From the NCBI GenBank assembly GCA_964617995.1, contig CAZTXD010000090.1, positions 1 to 14,818 on the forward strand: a stretch of DNA of 14,818 nucleotides. Reading direction: 5' to 3'. The notes beneath the pieces were generated by a model. That model saw only the letters and a program-made list of their open reading frames with translations. It searched no databases and was not told where the DNA came from. This document shows positions 1-6,476 of this stretch, piece after piece (position 1 is the first letter of the stretch; every line of letters begins with the position of its first letter). Position numbers and translations under genes: made by a program. Source of the stretch: CAZTXD01 sp964617995. Lineage in GTDB: Bacteria; Actinomycetota; Acidimicrobiia; Spongiisociales; ZC4RG35.

Positions 1-412
1 CGGCGATCTGGCCGGCCTCCTTGGTGGCCTGGCGCTGGGCGTCGTTGAAGTAGGCGGGGACGGTGATGACGGCATCGGTGACCGGCGTTCCCAGGTAGGA
101 TTCGGCATCCCGCTTCAGCTTCATGAGGATCCGGGCGGAGATCTCCTGGGGGGTGTAGGTCTTTCCATCGGCCTCCGTCTTCCAGTCCGACTCGCCCATG
201 TGGCGCTTGATGGAGCGGACGGTCTTGTCGGGGTTGGTGATGGCCTGACGCTTGGCGACCTCGCCCACCAGGATCTGACCGTCCTTGAAGGCCACCACCG
301 ATGGAGTGGTGCGGGCCCCTTCGGCGTTGGGGATGACGGTGGGCTCGCCACCTTCCAGGGTGGCGATGACGCTGTTGGTGGTTCCGAGATCGATGCCGAC
401 TGCTCGTGCCAT
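1..412 (-). CDS. dnaK: Chaperone DnaK (Hsp70), N-terminal part
   Basis: This is the first 137 residues of the Hsp70 chaperone DnaK, which binds exposed hydrophobic segments of unfolded proteins in an ATP-driven cycle with DnaJ and GrpE. The reading frame begins MARAVGIDLGTTNSV, the phosphate-1 motif of the actin-like ATPase domain, and continues through the conserved stretches TTPSVVAF and VITVPAYFNDAQRQATK. The ATG at 412-410 is preceded at 5 nt by a good ribosome-binding site (AAAGGAAA on the minus strand, plus 418-425), which fixes the start. The gene runs off the left edge, so the rest of the ATPase domain and the whole substrate-binding domain (full length is usually about 600-640 residues) are not visible. 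It is divergent from lon and shares a control region with it. The identification is essentially certain. Confidence 0.97.
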   Translation of the reverse strand, partial: MARAVGIDLGTTNSVIATLEGGEPTVIPNAEGARTTPSVVAFKDGQILVGEVAKRQAITNPDKTVRSIKRHMGESDWKTEADGKTYTPQEISARILMKLKRDAESYLGTPVTDAVITVPAYFNDAQRQATKEAGQIA

Positions 413-443
413 GATCGTTTCCTTTCAAAGCTGGGATGTGCAT

Positions 444-472
444 ACGGTACAACCTGAGTCACCCACTGTCAT
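444..472 (-). promoter_or_regulatory. Candidate dnaK promoter with HAIR-like half-site in the spacer
   Basis: Read on the minus strand there is a -35-like ATGACA (plus 467-472), a 17-bp spacer and a -10-like TACCGT (plus 444-449), placing transcription start near 437, about 25 nt upstream of the dnaK ATG. The heptamer CCTGAGT (453-459) lies inside the spacer. It matches 6 of 7 positions of the HAIR half-site CTTGAGT and is identical to the left arm of the repeat in front of lon. The opposite arm here is poor (3 of 7). The promoter call rests on spacing and hexamer similarity only. Confidence 0.45.
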
Positions 473-484
473 ATTTCATGAAAT
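473..484. promoter_or_regulatory. Perfect 12-bp palindrome between dnaK and lon
   Basis: ATTTCATGAAAT is a perfect inverted repeat without a spacer. It lies just upstream of the candidate dnaK -35 hexamer and about 95 bp before the lon start, in an AT-rich island that stands out from the GC-rich surroundings. It could be a second operator or activator site, but I cannot name the protein. Confidence 0.4.
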
Positions 485-536
485 CTGGGAGCGACGCAGG
501 GACCGGGGGGAATATGACCGGAGGGGTGTGTGTTTC

Positions 537-555
537 CTGAGTCCTATACACTCAG
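537..555. promoter_or_regulatory. HAIR-like inverted repeat upstream of lon (candidate HspR operator)
   Basis: CTGAGT (537-542) and ACTCAG (550-555) form a perfect 6-bp inverted repeat separated by exactly 7 bp. This is the geometry of the HspR-associated inverted repeat CTTGAGT-N7-ACTCAAG of actinomycetes; counting 7-bp arms, 11 of 14 positions match. A -10-like TATACA (545-550) falls in the spacer, so a bound repressor would cover the core promoter. Lon and DnaK are known HspR targets in Streptomyces. The hspR gene itself is not in the window. Confidence 0.65.
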
Positions 556-578
556 ATGCCACCAAGGAACGAGGATTC

Positions 579-2879
579 ATGCCCGACACTGACCAACTCT
601 CCCTTCCCGTCCTACCTCTCACCAACGGGGTGGTCTTCCCCCATATGGTCGTCACCCTGCGGATGGAGACCACCGAGGGCAAGGTCGCCCTGGCCGCGGC
701 CCGGGACAACGACGGCCGGTTGCTGCTGGTTCCCCGGGTGGACGGGCGCTATGCGTCGGTGGGAACCGTAGCCGAGATCACCGACGCCGACGACGAAGGC
801 AACGTAGTCGTCTCCGGCGTGTGCCGCGCCCGGGTGGGGTCGGGTTCGACCGATGAAAGCGGAGCACTGTGGGTTTCGGCCGAGATGGTGGCTGAGGCCG
901 ACGTCGTGAACGACCCGGCACTGGACGATCTCGTCGCCGAATACCGGGCGGTCGTGACCGAGGTCCTCGACCTGCGGGGGGTGGGAGGCGTCGCCGAGCG
1001 GATCCTCTCCATCGACAACCCGTCCCAGCTCGCCGATCTGGCGGTCTACTCGCCCGACCTGTCGTTGGAGCAGAAGGTGGAGGTCCTCGAGACCCTCGAC
1101 CTGCGGGCGCGTCTGGGGCGCCTCCTCGACTGGATGCGGGAGGTCCTGGCGGATCTCGACCTGCGCAAGAAGGTGCGGGAGGAGGCCGCCGAGCGGATCG
1201 ACAAGAGCCAGCGCGAGTACATCCTCCGCCAGCAGATGGAGGCGATCCGCAAGGAACTGGGCGAGGACGACGACATCGCCTCCTCCTACCGACAGAAGCT
1301 GGCCGAACTCGACCTGCCTGAGAAGGTCGCAGAGGCGGTCTCCCGGGAGATCGATCGTCTGGAGCGGATGAGCGAGCAATCCCCCGAGCACTCGTGGATC
1401 CGTACCTGGCTCGACACGATGTTCGAGGTGCCGTGGTCACAGCGGACAGACGACCGTCTCGATCTCGACGAGGCGTGGACGGTCCTCGACGCCGACCACA
1501 CCGGGCTGCACGACGTCAAGGAGCGGATCGTCGAGCATCTGGCCGTGCGCAAGCTGCGCCAGGAGAGAGGTCTCGACGGCGATGAGGACCGAAAGGCAGG
1601 CGCCATCCTGTTGCTCGTCGGACCTCCCGGCGTCGGCAAGACCTCCCTCGGCGAGTCGGTGGCCCGGGCATTGGGACGCAACTTCGTGCGGGTGGCCCTG
1701 GGCGGCGTGCGCGACGAAGCGGAGATCCGCGGGCACCGCCGGACCTATGTGGGAGCGCGCCCCGGCCGGGTCGTTCGGGCTCTGATCGAGGCCGGGTCGA
1801 TGAATCCGGTCTTCTTGCTCGACGAGATGGACAAAGTGGGCAACGACTGGCGGGGTGATCCATCGTCGGCCCTGCTCGAGGTGCTCGACCCGGCCCAGAA
1901 CCACACCTTCAGGGACCACTACCTCGAGACCGACCTGGATCTGTCCAACGTGCTGTTCATCGCCACGGCCAACGTCGTCGACACGATCCCGGCACCGCTC
2001 CTCGATCGAACAGAGGTCATCTCCATCGACGGCTACACCGATGCCGAGAAAGTGGGTATCGCCCGCGACCATCTGCTGCCGCGGCAACTACGCGCGGCCG
2101 GTCTGGAGCCGGAGGAGCTGACCGTGACGGAGGATGCCCTGGCCACCGTCGTCGACCGCTACACGCGGGAGGCGGGCGTGCGCAACCTCGAGCGGGAGCT
2201 CGGGAAGCTGGCCCGTAAGGTGGCCACGGTGGTGGCCAGGGGTGGCGACGAGGCTCCGCCCCTGACGGTCGACGGGGACGACGTGGGCGAGTATCTGGGC
2301 AAGCCCAAGGTATGGAAGGACGAGGCCAAGGACAGAACCGATGTGCCGGGCGTTGCGACCGGCCTGGCCGTGACCGGCACCGGCGGCGATGTCCTCTTCG
2401 TCGAAGCGACGATCATGGAGGGATCCCGCGACCTGGTCCTCACAGGACAGCTCGGAGATGTGATGAAGGAGTCGGCGCGTATCGCCCTTTCCTTCGTCGA
2501 GTCGCACGCGGCCGGACTGGGCATCGACCCCCACGGGCTCGACCGGCGGTTCCACTTGCACGTGCCGGCAGGGGCCATCCCCAAGGACGGGCCCTCCGCC
2601 GGAATCACGATGACCACCGCCCTCGCCTCGCTCCTGACCGGTCGCAAGGTACGCGGCCAGGTCGGCATGACCGGCGAGGTCACCCTGCAGGGCAAGGTCC
2701 TTCCCATCGGCGGTGTGAAGCAGAAGGTGCTGGCGGCTCACCGCGCCGGTCTCACCGAGGTGATCGTCCCCAAGCGCAACGAGGTCGACCTCGACGATGT
2801 GCCCGAGGGAATCCGCCATGAGATGACCTTCCACGTCGTCGAAGACATGTCCGAGGTGCTCGAGCTGGCGTTGGCATGA
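579..2879 (+). CDS. lon: ATP-dependent protease Lon (LonA type)
   Basis: Lon is a soluble cytoplasmic hexameric AAA+ serine protease that degrades misfolded proteins and selected regulators. The 766-residue product has the normal LonA architecture: an N-terminal substrate-binding LON domain (motif LPLTNGVVFPHMVV near residues 11-24), a coiled helical linker (about 180-290), the AAA+ module with Walker A GPPGVGKT (348-355) and Walker B LLDEMDK (D415, E416), and the C-terminal protease domain. The catalytic dyad is Ser673 in PKDGPSAG and Lys716 in GGVKQK, with the same 43-residue separation as in E. coli Lon (S679/K722). The ATG at 579 is chosen because the LON domain starts right there and a purine-rich site (GGAACGAGG) precedes it; the open frame upstream reads through the promoter. 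A HAIR-like repeat 24 bp before the start suggests heat-shock control by HspR. Confidence 0.97.
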   Translation: MPDTDQLSLPVLPLTNGVVFPHMVVTLRMETTEGKVALAAARDNDGRLLLVPRVDGRYASVGTVAEITDADDEGNVVVSGVCRARVGSGSTDESGALWVSAEMVAEADVVNDPALDDLVAEYRAVVTEVLDLRGVGGVAERILSIDNPSQLADLAVYSPDLSLEQKVEVLETLDLRARLGRLLDWMREVLADLDLRKKVREEAAERIDKSQREYILRQQMEAIRKELGEDDDIASSYRQKLAELDLPEKVAEAVSREIDRLERMSEQSPEHSWIRTWLDTMFEVPWSQRTDDRLDLDEAWTVLDADHTGLHDVKERIVEHLAVRKLRQERGLDGDEDRKAGAILLLVGPPGVGKTSLGESVARALGRNFVRVALGGVRDEAEIRGHRRTYVGARPGRVVRALIEAGSMNPVFLLDEMDKVGNDWRGDPSSALLEVLDPAQNHTFRDHYLETDLDLSNVLFIATANVVDTIPAPLLDRTEVISIDGYTDAEKVGIARDHLLPRQLRAAGLEPEELTVTEDALATVVDRYTREAGVRNLERELGKLARKVATVVARGGDEAPPLTVDGDDVGEYLGKPKVWKDEAKDRTDVPGVATGLAVTGTGGDVLFVEATIMEGSRDLVLTGQLGDVMKESARIALSFVESHAAGLGIDPHGLDRRFHLHVPAGAIPKDGPSAGITMTTALASLLTGRKVRGQVGMTGEVTLQGKVLPIGGVKQKVLAAHRAGLTEVIVPKRNEVDLDDVPEGIRHEMTFHVVEDMSEVLELALA

Positions 2880-2944
2880 TCGGTCATCGGTCATCGGTTC
2901 TCGGTAATCGGCACCACGAACTGAGGACCGAGAACTGATTACCG
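2879..2944. repeat. 7-bp tandem repeats and a long stem-loop after lon
   Basis: From the last base of the lon stop codon onward there are five imperfect 7-bp units (ATCGGTC, ATCGGTC, ATCGGTT, CTCGGTA, ATCGG). The segment 2893-2905 can pair with 2927-2939 as a 13-bp stem with a single G-T wobble and a 21-nt loop. A competing 8-bp pairing also exists between 2902-2909 and 2937-2944. There is no T-tract after the stem, so a classical intrinsic terminator is not evident. It may end or protect the lon transcript, or be a dispersed intergenic repeat. Confidence 0.6.
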
Positions 2945-2952
2945 TCCTCACG

Positions 2953-3195
2953 ATGGAACGGTCGGACATCGTCTCGGCGTTGGAGGCGGCCGCTCACGCC
3001 CATCACGAGTTCGAGTCCGTGGCGCTGAACGGCGTCCGCGACGAGCTGTGGGCGGGTTTCTATGCCGCTTTCGTGCTGGGGCGGCTGGGTGACTTCATGG
3101 AGCCGTCGGCTTTGGCCCAGACCCTGGAGACCGTGGTCGGTGAACCGTGGGCCGAGGCGGCTGCCGGCACGGTGCTGAAGCGGCTCGATCGATGA
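2953..3195 (+). CDS. Small hypothetical protein (80 aa)
   Basis: I do not recognise this family. The 80-residue product is acidic and probably mostly helical. It has an Ala/His-rich N-terminal helix (AAAHAHHEFE, about residues 12-21), a hydrophobic/aromatic middle segment (ELWAGFYAAFVLGRLGDF, about 31-48) and an Ala-rich C-terminal helix. No signal peptide or metal-binding motif is obvious, although the H-x-H-H-E cluster could in principle bind a ligand. Codon usage matches the neighbouring genes (strong G/C at third positions). The stop codon overlaps the ATG of the DoxX-like gene (ATGA), so the two are almost certainly cotranslated, which is the best reason to believe it is real. No good ribosome-binding site precedes the ATG at 2953. 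Confidence 0.7.
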   Translation: MERSDIVSALEAAAHAHHEFESVALNGVRDELWAGFYAAFVLGRLGDFMEPSALAQTLETVVGEPWAEAAAGTVLKRLDR

Positions 3196-3680
3196 TCGAC
3201 ATCGCTCTCCTCGTCCTCCGTGTCTGGCTGGGGGTGGTGATGGTGGCTCACGGCATCAACCATGGACGGTCGCTGGAGGGAACCGCCAGGTGGTTCGCAT
3301 CGAAGGGGTTCCGCAAGGATCGCTTCAACGCCGTGGGCTCGGCGGTGGGGGAGGTAGCCATCGGTGCCGGGCTGACGGTCGGTCTCCTCACCTCGTTCGC
3401 CGCCGCCGGGCTGATCATCCCGATGGTCGTGGCGTTCTGGTCGATCCATCGCTTCGCCGGCTTCTTCGTGTTCAAGCGCCCGGACGAAGGCTGGGAGTAC
3501 GTGGCGACTCTGGCGGTGGCAGCCACGGTGGTGGCGATGACGGGCCCGGGCCGCTACTCGATCGACCATGTCCTGGGCTGGGCCGATCTCTTCGACGGGG
3601 CTGTGGGGCTGATGCTGATCATCGGTGGAGTCACCGTGGCGGTCGTGCAGCTCGCCACCATGTGGCGCCGCCCCGGCTGA
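3192..3680 (+). CDS. DoxX-family membrane protein
   Basis: A 162-residue integral membrane protein of the DoxX/DoxD-like type, with about four hydrophobic helices: residues 2-22 (ALLVLRVWLGVVMVAHGINH), two closely packed helices in roughly 52-92, and a pair in roughly 98-155. The first-helix signature RxxLGxxxxxHGxxH and the following K-G-F segment (WFASKGF) fit the family. Members include a thiosulfate:quinone oxidoreductase subunit and mycobacterial partners of superoxide dismutase, but most have no known substrate, so no reaction is assigned. The ATG at 3192 overlaps the stop of the preceding 80-residue gene (ATGA), indicating translational coupling. It ends 16 bp from the convergent glycosidase gene. 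Confidence 0.82.
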   Translation: MIDIALLVLRVWLGVVMVAHGINHGRSLEGTARWFASKGFRKDRFNAVGSAVGEVAIGAGLTVGLLTSFAAAGLIIPMVVAFWSIHRFAGFFVFKRPDEGWEYVATLAVAATVVAMTGPGRYSIDHVLGWADLFDGAVGLMLIIGGVTVAVVQLATMWRRPG

Positions 3681-3696
3681 GCCGCCATGCCTTCGG

Positions 3697-5265
3697 TCAA
3701 GCGCCGGAGTAGATACGAGCGGACGTGGCCGGGATGCTGGTCCCGTGCCGATGGCCGACACCTTCACCGCCGTTGGTGTCGAACTCGAGCAACCAGCTGC
3801 CGGGAGGCAACGTCACCTCCTGCACCTCGTCGGTGAGGTTGGCCGCGGTCAGTGAGTTCCCGGCGAGGATGAGGGCGACTCCAGGAGGGGAAGGAAGCCA
3901 CTCTGTCGGCGTGCCGGGTCGAGCTCGCAGCCGTTTGCGAGTGTCCAACAGCCGGCGGAAGACATGGAGGAAGGAATCCGGGTTCTCTCGCTGGTAGGCG
4001 ACCGTTTCCTCGGGCCTCCGGGGCGTCGAGACCAACCACGGCTCTCCGCTGCTGAAGCCGTTGTGAGGCCCCGGGTCCCACGGCATCGAAGTGCGGGAGG
4101 GGTCGCGGCCCTCGCCGTAGGCCGCCTTGCCCAGCGGGTCCTGGACGTGATCGGGCTCGACGTGACCGTCCTCTAGTCCCAGTTCCTCACCCTGGTAGAC
4201 GAAGGGCATCCCCGGCAGCGAGCAGAACAGGGTCCACACGGAGATGGCGCGGGCCCGCCCCTTTTCACCGCCCCCGAATCTGGTGGGGGGGCGGTTCTCG
4301 TCATGGCTGGCCATCGACCATGCGAAGCCTTCCCGAGAGATCCCGGCCCACAACCTCAGCTCCTCGACGAAAGCGGCCGGATCCCAGTCGATGTGGTTGA
4401 GCCCGAAGAAGAGGCACAGGTCGAGGCCACCCACGCCCATGTAGGAGGCGCTCTGCTCGGCGTCCACGACATAGACCTCGCCCAACAGCAGGACATCCTC
4501 GCACCCCGGCAGCGACTTCCACCGCCGGTAGATCTCCTTGGAGTTCTCCTGGCTGTGGTCGTGGAGATGCTCGTAGGCTGCGAACGCCTCGAGTGGCGTT
4601 GCGTCGTTCGGTGGTGGATGGATGAGGGGATTGTCCCTCAGCTCGGGGTCCTTCATCAGGGCGTGGGCGACATCGATGCGAAAGCCGGAGACACCGTGGT
4701 CGATCCAGAAGAGGAGAATGTCGTCGAATGCTTCCCTGACGGCCGGATTGGCCCAGTCCAGGTCGGGCTGGTCCCGGTGGAAGAGGTGGCAGTAGTACTC
4801 CCCGCTCGCCTCATCGAAGGTCCACGCCGGTCCACCGAAATGAGACAGCCAGTTGTTGGGAGGGCCACCGTCGGGAGCGGGAGGCCGGAAGATGTAGTAG
4901 TCGCGTTCAGGCGAGTCGGGGTCCGCCAGCGCCTTCTTGAACCAGGGGTGCTCGCTGGAGGTGTGGTTCGGCACCAGGTCGATCATCACCCGGAGGCCCA
5001 GTTCCCGAGCCCGGGCCGAGAAGCGGCGGAACTCGTCCATGTCGCCGTACATCGGATCGATCGAGGTGTAGTCGGCGACGTCGTAGCCGAAATCGGCCTG
5101 GGGAGAGGGATAGAAGGGAGTCACCCACACCGCGTCCACCCCGAGCCATGCCAGGTGATCGAGACGGGCCGTCAGGCCTCCGAAGTCACCGACACCATCA
5201 CCGTTGGAGTCGGCGAAGGAACGGATGTACACCTCGTAGCCGACAGCGTTGTCCCACCAGCGCAT
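3697..5265 (-). CDS. aglA: GH13-family alpha-glucosidase
   Basis: A 522-residue glycoside hydrolase of family 13, predicted to release glucose from short alpha-glucosides in the cytoplasm (no signal peptide). Visible motifs in order: WWDNAVGYEVYIRSF and the Ca-binding-type loop DSNGDG (residues 19-24), region I DLVPNH (96-101), QPDLDW (166-171; related to the QPDL signature of oligo-1,6-/alpha-glucosidases), nucleophile Asp198 in GFRIDVAHA, acid/base Glu263 in LLGEVYV, and transition-state Asp322 in ASHDENR. A C-terminal beta domain closes the protein. The start at 5265 is chosen because the family begins just before WWDNAV and a -10-like TACGCT lies 6 bp upstream, as expected for a leaderless mRNA. 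An 18-residue extension from the ATG at 5319 has a possible GAGG site but weaker codon bias. It is divergent from the LacI gene. The symbol follows synteny with rhizobial agl clusters; exact specificity (sucrose, maltose, trehalose, isomaltose) is not determinable here. Confidence 0.9.
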   Translation of the reverse strand: MRWWDNAVGYEVYIRSFADSNGDGVGDFGGLTARLDHLAWLGVDAVWVTPFYPSPQADFGYDVADYTSIDPMYGDMDEFRRFSARARELGLRVMIDLVPNHTSSEHPWFKKALADPDSPERDYYIFRPPAPDGGPPNNWLSHFGGPAWTFDEASGEYYCHLFHRDQPDLDWANPAVREAFDDILLFWIDHGVSGFRIDVAHALMKDPELRDNPLIHPPPNDATPLEAFAAYEHLHDHSQENSKEIYRRWKSLPGCEDVLLLGEVYVVDAEQSASYMGVGGLDLCLFFGLNHIDWDPAAFVEELRLWAGISREGFAWSMASHDENRPPTRFGGGEKGRARAISVWTLFCSLPGMPFVYQGEELGLEDGHVEPDHVQDPLGKAAYGEGRDPSRTSMPWDPGPHNGFSSGEPWLVSTPRRPEETVAYQRENPDSFLHVFRRLLDTRKRLRARPGTPTEWLPSPPGVALILAGNSLTAANLTDEVQEVTLPPGSWLLEFDTNGGEGVGHRHGTSIPATSARIYSGA

Positions 5266-5271
5266 GGACCG

Positions 5272-5277
5272 AGCGTA
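5272..5277 (-). promoter_or_regulatory. -10-like element for leaderless transcription of the GH13 gene
   Basis: TACGCT on the minus strand fits the TANNNT pattern. It ends 6 bp before the ATG at 5265, so transcription would start at or next to the A of the start codon. No convincing -35 hexamer is visible, which is common for leaderless promoters in GC-rich actinomycetes. This is tentative. Confidence 0.35.
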
Positions 5278-5311
5278 ACGAGGTCCCGGTTGGTCGCTGG
5301 TGTACCGAGCC

Positions 5312-5340
5312 TTGACCATCGGACCCTCGACGCTTACATT
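5312..5340 (+). promoter_or_regulatory. Candidate promoter of the lacI-type gene
   Basis: A -35-like TTGACC (5312-5317), a 17-bp spacer and a -10-like TACATT (5335-5340) point to a transcription start near 5347, only about 8 nt upstream of the ATG at 5355. This agrees with the absence of a ribosome-binding site before that ATG. The promoter lies over the upstream alternative start region of the divergent glycosidase gene. Confidence 0.5.
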
Positions 5341-5354
5341 CCAGCCGCTATCAG

Positions 5355-6365
5355 ATGCCCGAAGTAGCGACCATCGCGGATGTGGCCGGCAGAGCCGGGG
5401 TTTCGGTCGCCACGGTCAGCCGGGCTCTCCGGGGCCTGCCGCACGTGTCACCCGCCACCCGTGAGCACGTGAGACGGGTCGCCGCCGAGCTCGACTATCG
5501 CGCCAACCCGCATGCGTCCAGATTGGCGGCCGGCCGCAGCGGCACCGTCGGTGTTGCCCTCCCCGTCCTCAACTCCTGGTTCTACCGGAGTGTCCTCGCC
5601 GGCGTCGAGGCGGTCCTCTCCGGGGACCTCCTCGACATGCATCTGTTCACCATTGGCGGGGACGAGGGCATGGAGCGGTTCATCGCCCAGCTGCCGTCGC
5701 TCAGCAAGCGCGTCGACGGCCTCATAGTGGTCGACCTGTTCATGCCCGACCAGCTATGGGAGGACGTCGCCGGTGGCCACCTGCCCATGTCCACAGTCGG
5801 TGTCGACACCGGACGCTTCGACTCGGTGACGATCGAGAACGTTCGCGCAGCCCGGGAAGCCGTGTCCCATCTGTTGGACCTGGGTCATCGACGGATCGGT
5901 TTCATCGGGGCCGGGGCCGGTGAGTCACTGGAAGTCGAGTCGGCGGAGCAGCGGCGCCGGGGCATGGTGGAGGCACTGGCGGCATACGGCGTGGAGCCGG
6001 ATCCCGAGCTGGAGGTCGCCGGGGCCTTCTCGGTCCACGGAGGACGGGAGGCGATGTCGAAGCTGATGGGGGGAAATCCACCCACGGCGGTCTTCTGTAC
6101 GTCAGATGAGATGGCGATCGGGGCGTTGTGGGCCGTCAACGAAGCCCGGCTGTCGATTCCCGTCGATGTTTCCCTGGTCGGTTTCGATGATCAGCCGGTA
6201 GCGGAGGCGTTGGGCTTGACCACGGTTCATCAACCGGTCGGCGCGATGGCGGCGAGGGCGGCATCGATGGTGCTCGACAGGGTGGCGGGGGAGGTGTCGG
6301 CACCGATCCGGCTGCAAGTGCCCACCCGACTCCAGATCCGGCAGACCACCACCAGACTCACTTGA
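5355..6365 (+). CDS. aglR: LacI/GalR-family transcriptional regulator
   Basis: A 336-residue sugar-responsive DNA-binding protein. The N-terminal helix-turn-helix and hinge are textbook LacI: ATIADVAGRAGVSVATVSRALRG at residues 4-26, then the hinge helix NPHASRLAAGRSGTVG around residues 51-66. The rest is a periplasmic-binding-protein-like effector domain, with typical stretches LGHRRIGFIG, PTAVFCTSDEMAIGAL and VSLVGFDDQPVAE. It sits between the divergent alpha-glucosidase gene and the sugar transporter genes, so it most probably senses an alpha-glucoside or its product and represses the transporter genes. A matching LacI-type palindrome at 6392-6407 lies directly downstream. No ribosome-binding site precedes the ATG, fitting near-leaderless translation. 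The family is certain; the symbol is by analogy with rhizobial aglR, and the effector is unknown. Confidence 0.93.
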   Translation: MPEVATIADVAGRAGVSVATVSRALRGLPHVSPATREHVRRVAAELDYRANPHASRLAAGRSGTVGVALPVLNSWFYRSVLAGVEAVLSGDLLDMHLFTIGGDEGMERFIAQLPSLSKRVDGLIVVDLFMPDQLWEDVAGGHLPMSTVGVDTGRFDSVTIENVRAAREAVSHLLDLGHRRIGFIGAGAGESLEVESAEQRRRGMVEALAAYGVEPDPELEVAGAFSVHGGREAMSKLMGGNPPTAVFCTSDEMAIGALWAVNEARLSIPVDVSLVGFDDQPVAEALGLTTVHQPVGAMAARAASMVLDRVAGEVSAPIRLQVPTRLQIRQTTTRLT

Positions 6366-6391
6366 CGCCGGTCAACACGCGCTCGTAATGT
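6362..6391 (+). promoter_or_regulatory. Candidate promoter of the sugar-binding-protein gene
   Basis: A -35-like TTGACG (6362-6367), overlapping the lacI stop codon, is followed after 18 bp by a weak -10-like TAATGT (6386-6391). The next base starts the LacI-type operator, so a bound repressor would block initiation. Transcription would start near 6398, leaving a leader of about 80 nt. The -10 match is weak, so the exact position is uncertain. Confidence 0.4.
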
Positions 6392-6407
6392 CCGAAAGCG
6401 TTTTCGG
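6392..6407. promoter_or_regulatory. LacI-family operator
   Basis: CCGAAAGCGTTTTCGG is a 16-bp palindrome centred on CG (6399-6400) with perfect outer arms CCGAAA/TTTCGG. It fits the LacI/GalR and CcpA-type pattern with a central CpG and an A-rich left and T-rich right arm. It lies between the lacI-type gene and the binding-protein gene, about 70 bp before the latter's ATG. The obvious ligand is the regulator encoded immediately upstream. Confidence 0.75.
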
Positions 6408-6476
6408 CAACGGGGTCCCGTTGCGGTACGCCGCCGAGTGATCGGCACGATCAGATCGAATCATCTAGGAGGAAAC

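Noticed and set aside
285..578. In-frame 98-codon extension upstream of lon
   Set aside because: It crosses the dnaK start and the regulatory repeats, lacks Lon homology, and a good ribosome-binding site precedes ATG 579.
5266..5319. 18-residue N-terminal extension of the GH13 protein from ATG 5319
   Set aside because: A GAGG site precedes it, but third-position GC is clearly weaker than in the gene body, and the family normally starts just before WWDNAV. It is kept as an alternative only.
5330..5335. ACGCTT (AAGCGT on the other strand), resembling half of the LacI operator, in the GH13-lacI gap
   Set aside because: Only six bases match, there is no opposite arm, and it would be expected by chance.
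4303..5367. Long plus-strand open frame opposite the GH13 gene
   Set aside because: It is antisense to a gene with all GH13 catalytic motifs, and its translation has no recognisable domain; GC-rich DNA commonly gives such shadow frames.
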